DNA from: Anthostomella pinea
Lineage: Eukaryota > Ascomycota > Sordariomycetes > Xylariales > Xylariaceae
Direction of reading: 5' to 3'
Assembly (NCBI GenBank): GCA_963556695.1
Contig: CAUWAG010000003.1
Location: forward strand, 248,001 to 312,000
Length of the DNA: 64,000 nt
In this document: positions 45,691 through 59,290 of the stretch, piece by piece
Layout of the letters: every line of letters begins with the position of its first letter
Numbering within the stretch: the stretch's first letter is position 1
Program-made: the position numbers and the translations under genes
The notes under the pieces: model-generated
Databases searched by the model: none
The model's input: the letters and a program-made list of their open reading frames with translations, nothing else
Told to the model about the DNA's origin: nothing

Positions 45691-45835
45691 TTAGCCTAGT
45701 TAACGGTTAGTTACAAAAGATTAATAAGTTATAAGTTCGAACCCTGCTTTAGTTATATAAACCTTAGTTCTAACTTAAATAAAAGTGAAGGTAGCGCGGT
45801 TTAACCACTACGCTATTGAAACCCTTACTATTTAC
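45690..45835 (-). other. tRNA-like / SINE-like relic 1
   Basis: On the minus strand a polymerase III A-box-like TAGCGTAGTGG (within 45810-45825) is followed by a B-box-like GGGTTCGAACTT (45733-45744). On the plus strand TAGCCTAGTTAACGG (45692-45706) also fits an A box before TTCGAACCC. No complete cloverleaf folds. The minus-strand A-box region shares TCAAT.GC.TAGTGGTTAAA with 60805-60872. Read as a mutated tRNA-derived sequence. Confidence 0.3.
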
Positions 45836-48123
45836 CGTATTTTTAGAACGTAATAAATTCTTATTCACTGTTTATCGTTTAAACAGATATTAACTCTTTC
45901 AAAAATGAATTAATTCAACCCATATTTAATAAGATACGACGCGATTTATAAGACGCGTCTCATAAATAACTTAACATAAAATACTTAATTTAAACCATCC
46001 TTTTATTACTATGAAAAATAGTACGTAGTTAAAAGGACCGCATTCTTTAAAAAAGTAGTTAAGTTATAAGTACGATTTGTAAATAGCGATTATTTTCGTT
46101 CATATTTGGAAGATTATTAATAAAAAGAGTTTATTGTTCTAAGTAGCGCAGGCTCGGTTATTAAACAAAAAGTTCAACAGCAAATAAGGTATTTTAATCA
46201 TAACGTATTTTTTTAAAGTATTTAACGAAACATTGAAATATCATTATAACCCTTTAATTTAAAGATTGATTAATTACGGTATTTATTTTTATGTTTAAAA
46301 GTATGCAAAAATTTTACTTCAAGGAATAAATAACAACTTATTATACCTTTGTTTTCCTTACTCATTAAGGTTAGTAACAACTTGGCGTTTTTTACGATTA
46401 TTAAGATATTCTAAGGGTTTAAAAATACTATAAGAAGAACTTTAAAGCTTTAATTTCTGAGTTAAAGCAATACTTTTTTTTTCAATATGGCTAATCGGAA
46501 CCTTATTAGAAAGCTTGGTACGATTTCAGATGTTTTAAATACAATTTGAGTGTCGTTTGCGTGAACATTTTTTTTGGTCGATAAATTAAACGATATCAAT
46601 AAAAACTTCAAGGAAATTAACTGGAAAATTACTACTTTAGTTTTTAGCGTTATTAATGAAAACAAAAAACTTATTTTATATTTAATGGATTAAATTGTTA
46701 AGAAACAGATTAATTGCTGTTAACATTACTAGGGAAGTGAATACTTAATAAGTTGAAATAATTAGCAAAAAGAACCGAAAAAGTTCATACATTTGGGGAA
46801 AAAACGATATTAATTGAAGTAAAAGAAAGTTCACTTTTATATCAACTTATTTAAACAAAGGATTTTATTATATGTTTAAGTAAATCGACCTACCTATTTG
46901 AAAACAATTTTTATTAGCAATAAGACTTTCTTAATTGTAATTAACTAAAGTACTTATTATTAGCTAACAAGTTAAATAATAACGTAACTTAATTTTAAAC
47001 GAAAGCGATGAAAACTTTTATTTTTTGCAAGCTTAAAAGCTTTTTATTGAAATACTCCATGCTTTTTATCAAAATCAACGAAATTATTAACAAACTTATT
47101 TATCTAATTTACAAGAAAGTTTTAAACTATTTTTGCTAGTAATAACGTTAACAACGAAGTGAGGGGAAAGTTTAACAAACTTACGAGATTTAATAATTTC
47201 GATTTTATTAAGTTTAAGTTTAGCTCCGTAAAGTTAACCGGCTAGGCTACAAAGGCTAGGTTAGTTTGAAAGAAAGAGATGTTTCAATAACTTCGAGACC
47301 GTTTAAATATTATTAAAAAATGATAGCGTAGAAGTCGATTTTAAAAAGTTTTACCAGTACGTACTAAATTTAATACGATCCACTTTAATAAGAAAATTAT
47401 GTAATTGCGCAAATATAAAGATTGAAAGTTAAAAACCCACTTTTTAAAAAGTTTAATACCTTTAAAAACACTAATAGTATTAAAAGTAATACGAATTTAG
47501 CCTTTTCAACCGAACCTTACCTTTAATGGAAATTTTCCCCGTATTTCTTTTTGAACATTTTGTAGTTATTATATTTTATAATTATTCGGTACTGTTTTTT
47601 ACGGGCCAGAAATGCACGTAAAGCTTTAATTATAAAGGGCTAGTACTTTGTTTATTACGAGTATAATTATCGTAACAACGACTATTTTGTAAAAACCCAC
47701 TTTAAGAAGTTAAAAAAGACTCAAATTGAGGCTTTTTTACCAAATTGTTTAATACTATTATTAAATGCTTTACCCCCGCTGCTCTCGCTATAATAGATTC
47801 GTTCAAATGTTAACCTTAAAATAATTCGATATCTAAAAAAAAAAAAAAACCCCATTTTTTATATTAGATATAAATAGTTACTTAAAAAATGATTGTTGAT
47901 TTTCTTACGTAAGTTTTACAAAAAGAACTATTTCTATTCGATTACATAATAATCAGTTACAAAGTATTTCTTTAACTTAATGCCTTGTTAAGTACGAGTA
48001 TTTATATCTTAATAAACTTGTAATTTACTCTGCAAAATACTCAATGATTTTAAGGCGGAAAAAATTTAAACTATCGTTCCGCTTTAATTTTTAAATACGA
48101 CAGTTAGTTTACGTAAACGAAGA
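45836..48123. other. AT-rich stretch, nothing recognised
   Basis: RIP-type DNA with homopolymer A/T runs. The ORF at 46462-46665 is compositional. No gene or repeat assigned. Confidence 0.5.
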
Positions 48124-48297
48124 TGGCGGGTGATTCTTCCATTGGCTGAAAGCATGTGAAAACAAGGAAAGGTTGTGTTGTCACACGAAAGCTCCGTTGT
48201 CCGGCCTGCCGGTCCTTGTACAAGAAACTTAAATGTAAACGGCCATCGCCACGACAGCTTAACTAGTAAGAAAACCAACCTTCCCTTCTCAACACAT
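48124..48297 (+). repeat. roughly 170-bp dispersed repeat, copy 3 (least degraded)
   Basis: Normal-GC island containing AAGCTCCGTTGTCCGGCCTG, GGCCATCGCCACGACAGC and CCTTCCCTTCTC. It is the best reference for the family also present at 25.2 and 33.7 kb. A 74-codon frame on the minus strand is incidental. Confidence 0.75.
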
Positions 48298-51077
48298 GTT
48301 TCTAACAATTAACGTAACTTATCATACTTATTCCTATTTTTACTAACTAGTATATAACGTTTTATTTTTAATACCTAATATAAAATACGATATATTGTCG
48401 GTAAAAGGTTTTTTGAAAAATATAAAGTTTTAGTTAACTTTTATGATAAACGCTGGCTTTTTCTTAAACAGGCTTTGTAATTATTAAGTTTTATCAAAAT
48501 CGCTATAAATTTAATAAAGAACTTATTTAATGACCTTATTTTCGGTTAGAACATTGTTCAGCGTAATAAGTTATTAATAATCAATGATTAATACCGATAT
48601 AACTTAAAGCATATTTATTTTAATTCGACGACGATTATTGAAAATACTTCCCAATCTTCAATCTAAAACAACGTTTTCGAGCTTTTTATTCATATCAATT
48701 AGATAAAGCTTAGCAGTTTTTTTAATATATTGACTTTACTTTCATCGGCGAACGAATGAATTTATTAAGTTATAATACTTTTTCAAGCGTAATGGATTGT
48801 AATACTCTATAAAATTAAGTCGCTAATAAAAAACCACCCACATTTAAACTTCTATTCGTCATTTTTTAACCACGACGTAATTACCGGGTATAAATCTTAT
48901 CGGATGTTAACTATATAAACAAAAGATTACATTATATATTTTACGACGATATTTTTAAATAGTTTTCGTTTACAAAGCTTTATATTTTAATCCGGGACCG
49001 ATTAAAACCTTTTGGATTAAAATTAATCTAGTATAATATTTAAAGATTGTGCGTAATAAAGTGAAACGGTATCGGCTAGTATCATTATCGCTTTTTTAAA
49101 CTAACTATAAAAGTTCGATAGTTTTTTCGTACTTATATAAGAGAAAGTATTAAATGTAGCGTTACTACCTTTTTAAAAATCTATTTTATTATTGCTTATA
49201 AAAAAGCTTGGTTGAACAAGGATAACGATAATTTAAAGTGGTAAATCTAGAAACTTGTTTTAAAAACATAATATAAGTATTTTCATATTTTTTATAATGT
49301 TTAGTTTGTTAACTTCTATTTTATTGCCTTAGCATTAATTCTAAACTTAATTTAATTTCCCAAAAATTGTAGTTGGTCTATTCATTACTATGAAGAATGG
49401 TTTTTTTTTCAAAATGAAAGCATATTGAAAGTATATTATTAAAAAGCCCTTATTTATCCTGTAAGCTACCTTTCACTTTTTTGCTTATCAAGTTAATGAG
49501 AGCTTTCGCTTTTATATCAAGAGACCGCTGTTCACTAGTGCAAATCAATAAAAAAACAATTTTTTACTTTAATTAAGTAAACGTTTTTATAAAGATTGAT
49601 AGTCGACAAGCTTTTTATAAAATCTATATCGTGAAAAGGGATTAGAGTATTTCTACGTCTTCAATTTAGTACGGTGTATATAATTATAAGGTCTTGCTTT
49701 TAAACTTCTTAATGAACCGTTAAATTTTTTGCGTTATATTACCCATAATATTAAAGGATATTTCGAAAAGTTTTATACTATATATATCGATAATAGCCTG
49801 ATCTTCTCTAATAACGAAGAAAGTTATACAAATACGTTTAAAGGGTATTTAAATGCTTTTGTGAATTAGAGCTATAAACTAATTTAAATAAATATAAATT
49901 TTATATTGTTTTAATAAAGTTTTAAAGTTTTATCGGCAGTACCGATATTATTATAATCGATTTTAGTAACATTGAGGTTATATGTAAATACAATGATTTT
50001 CTAAAAGAGGGCAAAATGTTCTTTAAAGGCGTTTGCTTGTTTTTTAAGTTTTAATAAATTTTATTGCAATTTTGTTAAAGAATACGGTATAGTTAAGTTT
50101 TCTAACGAATTTATACGAATTGATTCTGACCTTTTATAAACAGAAAGGTATTAAGCTACTTTAATAGATTTAAATTAGCTTTATCAATAATATTAGTATT
50201 AAAGTACTTTTCGTTTAATTATATAGCGTTAATTGAAAGTAACGCTTTTAATAATGGTATTGCTAGTATTATATTATAGCGGATACCGTTTAAGAAACCG
50301 CGGTATTTCATAGGTTAAAAAACCGTTAAATTTAACTATGGCATATATCATAAGGACATATTTGTAATGATTAAAGCTTCAATAGTTTAAAGGCGTAAGA
50401 TAATCGAATTATTGTTTATTTATTTATTTACGGTTATTCTAAATTATGTAGCTTTAAAATATTTTAATACGAAACGTTCGCTTAATCTACTTTAAGTTAA
50501 TTAATAAGATTTGAGTTTTTAATATAACATTAGAATTATACATCGACTTAGATTATAAAATATTATAAGTAACGCGCTATTTAAGTAACAAAGTAATATG
50601 AAGATATATATGTAGTAACGAGCCGATTAGTAACGACGTTTTTAAGGCCATTCTTTCTAAATATATCCATTTTATTGAGTTAGTAAATTGCGACTATACC
50701 GACTTTATAGCAGCAACCGAAATGTTCGGTTTGAATAATATCAACTTTTTTGACTGTTTTTATATTATATTAATAAACGAAATATTGCGGGTAAATAGAA
50801 AGGATCTTTTTTTATTGAAATATGAGTTAACTTTTAACTACATCATAGTAAGTGATTTGATGTTTTATTATAATTACTTTTTTATATTCAACGTTTATAA
50901 TTTTCGTATTGGTATTTTTGTTAAGACGTATACATGCTTAATAATAGCGTATCTAAGACGAAATAAAACCCGTTAGTCAATTACCAATCGATATTAGTAG
51001 CTAGGTTTTAACTGCTTGATAAATCAATACTTTAATAATTATAGTTATAAATTACAATATGTGGACAATATTATGTG
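48298..51077. other. AT-rich stretch, nothing recognised
   Basis: RIP-type DNA. The 84-codon ORF at 50722-50976 is rich in N, I, F and Y and looks compositional. No repeat assigned. Confidence 0.45.
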
Positions 51078-51079
51078 TA

Positions 51080-52408
51080 CACTGCCGATCCCCCACTAAT
51101 CCACCCATCACCACCCTTATCTTCAACAATTCATAATGAATCGAATACGCGGCCATTCAAAACGTGAATTAGATCAAAATAACTGTTCATTCTCGCTCTT
51201 TAATACTCGGTATATCAACCCCTTGCGCGACGCACTGCTGCGAGCCTGCGCGGGATCGATTTCATCAGCCTCTCAATCCAGCGCTCATTGATCTCTGCCC
51301 ACGCGCGCTCGATTATCTCCTTCGTGTATGCCCCATTGCTCAAATTGTCCTTTAGATCGTGAAATTGAGGCTCTACTTTGTATATATTGTGCTTTAGAGC
51401 GTTCTAAATGTGCTCGATCGGGTTCAAATTGGGCGAGTGAGGCGGCCACTCAATGGTCCAGATACCGTGCTCCTCCAGCCATTTTTTGCACGCGTTCAAA
51501 ATGTGAATAGGGGCATTATCTTACATATAAGGGTCCCTAGGCTCATAAAAAGGCAGTAATCCCTCCTCCAGAGCTTCCAAATACGACTTAGTAGTCATTC
51601 CGCTACGAGGAGAATCTGGATCGCCTTCCATCACCATCAGCTTGCCCTTATTACCTTCGCTGCTGCGTAGCCAGATCATACCCCAAACCATAATGGAGAT
51701 TTCGGCCTTAACATGTTCCTGCGGGTTCACAAGATCGTTTCGGTACCTTTTGGATGAAAGGCAGATGACCCAGGAGCCTAGAGAATCAGGCAAAGTCTTT
51801 ACTGGACACTTGTCTGAATAAAGGGTGTTAAAAGGACCTATAATCCTTTATTACTGTTAAATTGGTGCACAAATATGAGTCTTTGTGAGCATCTTTAGCA
51901 GTGAGCTTGATTCGCTTTGTAGCGCGCCATTTCCTCAAGTTATTGCGGTCTATGAAGGGCTGGAGGGTGGCAGAGCTCGCCATCGTGCCTCCGTGGATAC
52001 GGAGGTCCCAATACGAGATTCTGGGCTTCCGGCGAGCCAGTTGAATGATGTGAGTGGCTCGCCGGCCTTGAATGACCTGGGGACGTCGTTTATGAGGCCT
52101 CCGCGTGAAGGTTTATTGTTCTTTGAAGCATTCGATCTGGGTAGCTATCATGGCACGATGGCAGCAAAACGTGCTGGCTACAGCTGTGATAGTCGCGCCG
52201 CCTATCACAGCTCCGCACATGAACGCGCGAGCTTCTGAAGTGAATTCATTATTTTTGCCGCGATTTCTGCTCAAGGTGTGCCCAAATTCGTGTAATTCGT
52301 CCATTATTTGACTGCGTTATGATTGTTTGAAAGAAGAGGGTGATGGTGGATTGATTTTAGACGCGTCTGTGGGGCATTGGGTGTACGCATAATATTGGTG
52401 GGTCAGTG
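51080..52408 (-). mobile_element. Tc1/mariner-like DNA transposon, RIP-inactivated
   Basis: 1,329-bp element of near-normal GC flanked by TA duplications (51078-51079 and 52409-52410). The ends share CACTG and, further in, an inverted AATCCACC...ATCACC...TCTTC...CAA..TTCATAA pattern, so the inverted repeats are long but diverged. It carries a transposase remnant on the minus strand. Confidence 0.85.
51215..52304 (-). pseudogene. Tc1/mariner-like transposase, broken
   Basis: Minus-strand remnant, ATG at 52304 to stop at 51217-51215. The N-terminal part (MDELHEFGHTLSRNRGK ... TAVASTFCCHRAMIA) is a helix-turn-helix region. The middle gives LRKWRATKRIKLTAKDAH. The catalytic part has VWGMIWLR, then DNAPIHILNACKKWLEEHG and WPPHSPNLNPIEHI, ending RRLAAVRRARG. 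Several Gln or Trp codons have become stops by C-to-T or G-to-A: after CFKEQ (52112-52115), before DNAPIH (about 51522), and the Trp after NPIEHI (TAG). At least one frameshift is likely near 51800-51850. Confidence 0.88.
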
Positions 52409-52410
52409 TA

Positions 52411-55400
52411 GTATATAATTTTCGTAAAAAGTAAGACCTTAAGATTGTTTACCTTCTTCTCGATTTTTTAAAGATTTTATTAAGATTTTATTATGAGTTT
52501 AAAAAACATATTGGAAAATAAAAGCGGTTATAATGATTTATTTGTTATAATTAACCTTTTGAAAATATTTTATAGTGTACATTATATTTTATTATAGTTA
52601 TAATTAAAAACGCTATTGAAATGTTTATAACGGCTTATATTGGGTTTCTTTACGAGCTCAAAACCTCTACGAGTAATTAAGGACTTCAATTTCCTTTAAC
52701 TTTTGTCAACGAACTTTTAAATATTTACGGCGTTAAGTTAAAGATTTTAGTTTTTAATTGTAGATAGTTATTTAGTTAAGTTGAAATCCTAAATATGTAG
52801 TTCCATTACTGGTTTTGAAGTTTTGTAAACTACTTTTAAATTTATTAAGTAAGAGCGATTTGTATTATAGGTTACGGTTAGATTTTTTTCTCATATAAAT
52901 CTTCAACTAGTTTTTTGCCACGTAAAATGTTAATAAAACGACAAATACGCATATTTCTTAATTCAAATATACGAATAAAGGGCTTTATTACTTATATATA
53001 TATAAGAATGTTTTACTAAAATTAAAGCTTAAAAGATAGCTTGTTAAACTTGGATTTAAATTAAATATGCTCGTAGTTTTATTTGAAATCTATATAAATA
53101 AATGATTTAGTAAGCTAATAAATATTGCCATAAGCACGATTTTAACTCAATATCTATACATATGGTTTTAACAAATTTAGTACAAGATATGGTTTTTTCA
53201 TAACAAGTTTATTTATTTTATGAACTGTGAATATTATAAAATTATCGCCAAGTTATTTAACCGGCCGAATACGTTTAACTTGAAGCTTTTACACTAATAG
53301 TAAGAATTTTGATAAAATGAATATTTTAATAACTCCGTGCGTAATTAAGCTTGTAAATAACTTAAAAACCCCTAAATAACTTGAATTCTTCATAAATGAG
53401 AAATTTAAAAGGTCTTCATATTAGGGATTTATTACAGCAGGGTTTAGTATTAAGGTTTTTTCTAGAAGACAAGATCTTAATTGCTTCCAATGCTTTATTA
53501 AAAAATTAAAAAATTTAACCTTAATATTTCAAAGCTTGTTATAACGAATATTTTAAAACTGCTAGATTTTTATTACGATTTATATATAATAGTTAAAAGT
53601 AGTCCAAACGATAAATTTTATTAACCTTATCCAAATAACGAGAAGCTTCTAAAAGCTATAAGGTTTGATATATAACGCTGTAGCTAAGTTATTGTTTCAA
53701 ATTTTATTATACTGCTAGTAAGTTTTAAAAAACTTCAATTATTCCTTTATTAAAAAGAACGGTTTATTTACTGAAAGCCTTAATAAGTTATAATAAATAA
53801 TCTTAAGGTTTAACCATTTTCCTTAGTTTTATATCTTTATATATTCGCAAGTAGTTGGCGTTTTATATGAACTTTTAATCTTATTTAATGCACCTGCTTA
53901 TTTAAAACGTTAATTTTGTAGTTTTTCGAGGTACACGGCTTTTGAAGTTATGCCTAGCTTTTAATCAGTAGTAACTTTCGACTTCGTTTTAATACATATA
54001 AGTATTATTAATGAAGGCTTTTATATATTATTGTATTATTAAGATCGAGCTTGCTGAAAGATTTTAATAAAGCGTATATCAAGAATAGCCCACCCTGCGG
54101 GCTTCGGCTTCTTTTTGATAATGTATATAATAAAAAAGTAAGCTTTATAAGAATCACGTGCTAGCTTGCGTTAACGAAGTAAACGGATTAATCATTGTTA
54201 TGTTGGTCAATCAATTAGATACACGTTTTGTTTTACTTTTTTAATTGCTTTTAATACTCGTTACAAAAGTCCAAGGTTTAAATGAAGTTCGAAGCGAGCT
54301 TTTATATAGCGAAAGGGATTATAATCGTAGTAATATGCACTATTAGTAGTATTAACCTTGTTATTTCAACATTGCGTAATTAACACGTAATTGCCCGGAC
54401 GACAGGTTATTTCGTGATTAAGGACTTCGATTGTAAGGCGGGTGTATATATTTACTTTATGATTAAACTTGGCGGCGTTATTCGAACTTTTTTCGTATTG
54501 TTAATGAAGGAAGGTTATACGTATATGGCTACTATGAGGCTTTTACGTCCTTATTATATATACAAAACGTGACACTATTTATTATTCAATAGTTTAAGGT
54601 TTTCTCCGCGGCTAGCTCAGCTATTCCCCTTATTGGTTTTTAACGAATGTTCCTTTTTACATTAATATTATACCAAAGGGAACGAAGTGATTTAATATAT
54701 AAGTATATATATACGCAGCTACCTATGAACCCGTAGTCGAAGAGTAACGAAGTTTATAATCTGTAACTTATAATTTTAATTAAAGCTGTATTTATTTCGG
54801 AATCACTGTAATCAATTAAGTTAATAGCTTAAATTAACTGTAAACGTTACTTCTAATAGAGAAAAATTTAGAATATAAACCTATTCATTACATATTAAGG
54901 TATGAAATAAAAGGATAATGTACTTAATATCCGATTAATTTTCTAAGATTGCAACTACGAAAATTATCTTTCCGACTTTATTTTACTTCTTTCTAGCGTT
55001 TTCGTTGATAGTGAGGCTAATCGATTGGTTAATTAATATAAGGGGTTTTTTAGACTCAAAACAATAGGGATATAAACGCGTAGATGGATTATTTTATATC
55101 GTAACGTATAGCTGTTTCACGTTGTTGTTTATGAGCTTTTTATTTTTAACAAATATAATATACTATGCGTGTTATTAATTAGCGTAGGCTTGTTATAGTT
55201 ATAGCAAGGTTTTGGTTTTCTAATAACTTATAAACGTTTAAACCAGTCGTTAAGTAATGTTATTATAGAAGCGTAAGTAAGGGCTAGGTTTATTAAACTG
55301 TCGTAACGTTGCTCGGAGCGGTTATTGACTAAATTTAACATTTCAAATTTAACCAAACAAAAATGTAGAAGTTAGTTATAAAAAAGAGGTTTAATTATCG

Positions 55401-55984
55401 TTAAGCTTTTAAATACTTTATAGCAATAAAGACTTTTTATAACGTAAAGCCGTAAATTGTATTACTATTAAAGTCTACCCAAGTATTATACGCCGCGTGG
55501 TGTAAAAAGAACTTTTTAAACTACGTAACTAGTAGTAGTTGGTAAAAAGTTATATTACTAAGTTTATACTTAGTTAGTGATTTACGCTTCAAGGTATAGT
55601 CTTTATACGGGTTTCTTTCCTTTTTTAATCATTCAACCTTTGATTTTACTACACTTAAATGAGTTATAATTATAAAACAAAACAACTTTAAATGTCCAAT
55701 ATATTAAAGTTATATTATATTTACATTGCAATATACGTATTAAACCGGTAGTTATTATATACTTCTTTAAGTAGCCAAGAGCTTTATAAGTACAAAACGT
55801 TAAAATGGCTATTTGATTATGTATACGTATATTTAATAAATGCTTCTAATAACACTTCAAGTATAAGATCCTATATAATCTTCTACTTATTTAAATTCAT
55901 ATTAATAAATGATTTTAAATATTGTTAAAAAATATTAACACGTGAACCGAAAGAAGGAAAGAAAAAATCTTTTCCGTCATTACT
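52411..55984. other. AT-rich stretch, nothing recognised
   Basis: About 3.5 kb of RIP-type DNA. A short GC blip (AGCCCACCCTGCGGGCTTCGG, 54090-54110) can form a small hairpin but has no assigned role. Confidence 0.45.
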
Positions 55985-57065
55985 TACACATGCCATTAAA
56001 GCCGTAATATGTTTATATATACCGTTGAAACCCTTATAAAACGTATTGGAAGGTTTAATTATTGCTTTATTTAATATAAAATGTTCTAAGACGTAAATGA
56101 GCGTATAAAATAACTTTAAGTATATCAGTAGTTTATGATAATTGCTGTTAAAGGCGTAGAAAAGATACGAAATAACAAATAGTCCAAGAAACTATTAAAA
56201 TTACGCTACACCAAATAAGTATAAACCTTAAAGCCGCCGTAAAACTTGCTAAAATCACGCCGTTAGAGCCTTACACTTTAAGCTAATTACGAATATAACT
56301 CTTGAAATTACGGCAAAACACTTATCGACCTTAATAGCTAACCGATCGTAATAAAACCGCGTTCCACGCGTATAAAACGGCCGTTTTCCACTTTTTTTAT
56401 AATCACTATCCAAACTATTATTACAATTATATCCCTCATTATTATATTTTATAAAACGATTAAACGATAACGTGATTTGAAATCTTCACGTAAGTTCATT
56501 AACCTGTACTTAATTAAACCCTGCGTTGCGTACGTCTTAATACTAAATATGCTAAATACTTTCTACTTATTAATCCGGCCGATAAGAACGAATAAAAAGA
56601 CCAAAAATAGAAAAGGGTTTAAAGTTAAGATATAAGAAATAAAACAGAAATATATCGACCGTACAGTACAATACGAAGATACATAAAAATGTAAACTAAT
56701 AACATTAAGCAGTAAGTTATTAAGCTGCGTACATTATAGAACCTACTAAGTACGAAAAGTAATAACGATAAATAAGACGAGTTTATAAACCGGATTATAA
56801 AAAAAAAAACTATAAGATCGCTTCATAGCTTAAATTCATAGCGATAATTTAATGTTAAAATTGAAAAGTTGAAATTGAAAATCGTCGTCGGTGTGAAGCT
56901 GTACATCGGATAAATCGGGCGATTATTATTAGCATCGGCAGTAACGCTAGCGTTTTAACTGTTAAAACGGAAAGATGTTTAGCCTTGAATTAAATTAATT
57001 AATAGTCGATTAGGAACCGTTATAAACCTAATAAGGTAGTTTTAAGTTATACTTAAGGCATATAC
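55985..57065 (+). repeat. long inverted-repeat family, unit copy 4
   Basis: Full-looking unit: GCCATTAAAGCCGTAATATG (55992), AACCGATCGTAATAAAACCG (56340), ACGCGTATAAAACGGCCG (56368), ATCGGATAAATCGGGCGATT (56904) and AACGCTAGCGTTTTAAC. It ends near AACCGTTATAAACC. Confidence 0.65.
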
Positions 57066-57134
57066 GTAAATTGAACCTTTTTTTAACTTTGATAAAGTAC
57101 ATAAAGCTATCGTTATAACGCGTGATTTATTATC

Positions 57135-57424
57135 AAGTTGGTAATTAAGATTAATAAATAGTTTCTTTTCGTTCGAAGCGCTAACGCCGATACCGTTAAT
57201 AATCGCCTGATTTATTCGATAAGCCGCGTTGTATTAAAAACTATCTTTTGTTTGATTTTAAGGTTGAATTATGGCTCTAAATTTAAATTTAATCTATAAC
57301 ATAATTAAGTTATCCTTTACGTTTAACATGCAGTTTATAGATTTATTTTACTCATTATTAGAAGCTTTCATATTCAGTATTTTCTGCGATTTATATAATT
57401 TAAATAAATAATAAAAGAAGCCTT
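57135..57424 (-). repeat. long inverted-repeat family, partial inverted copy
   Basis: TTCGAAGCGCTAACGCCGAT through CTGATTTATTCGATAAGCCG is the reverse complement, with mutations, of 56895-56950, giving a palindromic arrangement with copy 4. Confidence 0.6.
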
Positions 57425-58560
57425 TTCCGTCACGGCTTATATATGCCTTTAAAGCCGTTATATGCTTATATATGCTGTTAAAGTCCGTATAAACATACAT
57501 GAGAAAGTTTTATTTTTGGCCTTATTTAAAATAAAATATTTTAAGATGGAAATAAACCTATAAAATAACTTGAAATAAATTTGTAGTTTATAATAATTGT
57601 TGTTGGCGGCGCGGAAAAGATACGAAATTATGAATGGTCAGAAATATTATCAAGGTTGCGCTGCGTTGAAGCTTTGTAAACTTTGAAGCTGCTTTAAGAC
57701 TTATCGACGCTTTGCCGAAAGAGGGTTTAAACTTTGAGTTAGCTACGAATATGACTTTTTAAATTATAGTAAGAGACTTGCTAGTTTTAATTGTTAACCG
57801 ATCGTAATAAAAAGGCTATTCAATGCGTATGAAACGGCCGGGGTTTTATTTTTATTGCTTCCATTCATTCCCTAAAAATCTATTATAATTATATTTCTTG
57901 TTTGATTTTATATAATCATTAAGTGATAACTAAGATCTTAGCGCAAGTTTACTAGCCCGTATTTACTTGAATAACATATCCTCAATACGTTTTAATACTT
58001 AATATACCGACTAATATTCTCTGTCTGTTAATCTGATCGGAAATAAAAGCAACAAAATATTTAGAAAAGAAAAAGTCGCTGTATATTAAACAAAGAGATA
58101 TTGTGTTTATCATGCCGAAAGCTACATAAATATATCGATTATATAGTATAAGAATATTAAAAAATCTAAGCTGATAAGTTATATAACGGTATTAAAAAGT
58201 AAACTATTGAGCTATATAGGTTGTTGCTAGTTATCAAAAGTCATAGCGATAAGTAAAGCCGGGTTATATAACGAATTATAAATGTAGAAGAAAAAAAATC
58301 GGCTTATGATTTAGATTTATAGTGACGATTTAACGTTGGAATAGAAAGGAAAATCGTTGCTTGTACGAAGCAGTATATTAAATAGACTAGCTAACGATTA
58401 TTATTAGTATTAGTATCGGAGCTCTGATTAATAGAAAGATGATTAGCCTCTAAACATTTTGATTTAAAAGCCGACTAACGGCCGTTACAAACACCGTAAT
58501 ATACCTATTAAAAACATAAAATAAACAAATAATAGAGCAGTTTTAAGCCATATACAGGGC
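57425..58560 (+). repeat. long inverted-repeat family, unit copy 5
   Basis: Carries ATATGCCTTTAAAGCCG (57442), AACCGATCGTAATAAAAAGG (57795), GCGTATGAAACGGCCG (57827) and, near its end, TAGTATCGGAGCTC. Same order and orientation as copy 4. Confidence 0.65.
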
Positions 58561-58739
58561 AGTTTTTACAACTTAATAATATATTACTTAATATCGTTAT
58601 ATAATTTGTGAAATTGAATGTTCACATATCTTTATATCGTATAATCAATATCTTTTCGTTTCATATTCACTATGTCGGGTTTAATCCCTTTAGTTTTTTC
58701 TTCAATCAAAATTACGTATGTTAGGCTTTTTTTCTTTAA

Positions 58740-59290
58740 ATCGGCCAAGTTGGCGGATAGAAAATATTTAGCATAGTAGATATTAAAACGTACGCGACGT
58801 AAACCACGATTAAATACGGGCTAATAAACCTACGTTAAAATCTTAATCGATATTTACTCGTTTATAGAATAAAAAGAATTATAATTATAATTATAACAAG
58901 TTTATAATAACAATCATTAGGGTGAAAAGAAAGAACGGCCGTTTTTTATAAATCAAACGAGGTTTTATTATTATTAATTAACCTTAGAGTCTAAGAAACC
59001 CTCGGTATACTTTTAATAAGTCTTATAACGGTTTTAATGTTCATTATTATTTCATACAACGTATCCTTGATAATCTCTTAAATTTTTTACCATCTTATAG
59101 CTTTTTCGCGCTATTAATAGTGGTTATCATGAAGTACGAATATATTTAAAGTTATTTTATATGTCTTAATATGGTTCAAGAGATGTTATATTAAATAAAG
59201 GAAATAATAAAGCAGTAGATAAACCTATTTGACATATTTATATAGGGGCTATAGCGGCATATATAAGCCTATAACGAAAGGTCTGCTTTA
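58740..59290 (-). repeat. long inverted-repeat family, unit copy 6
   Basis: Inverse orientation: AACGGCCGTTTTTTATAAATC (58935), then an AACGAGGTTTTATTATT stretch and, near the end, TAGCGGCATATATAAGCC (59251). With copy 5 it forms a large imperfect palindrome of about 1.8 kb. Confidence 0.55.

Noticed and set aside
50722..50976. 84-codon ORF rich in F, Y, I and N
   Set aside because: Expected by composition; no upstream signal or homology pattern.
54088..54112. GC-rich hairpin AGCCCACCCTGCGGGCT
   Set aside because: Short, isolated and without a poly-T or RNA gene context; could be chance or a repeat scrap.
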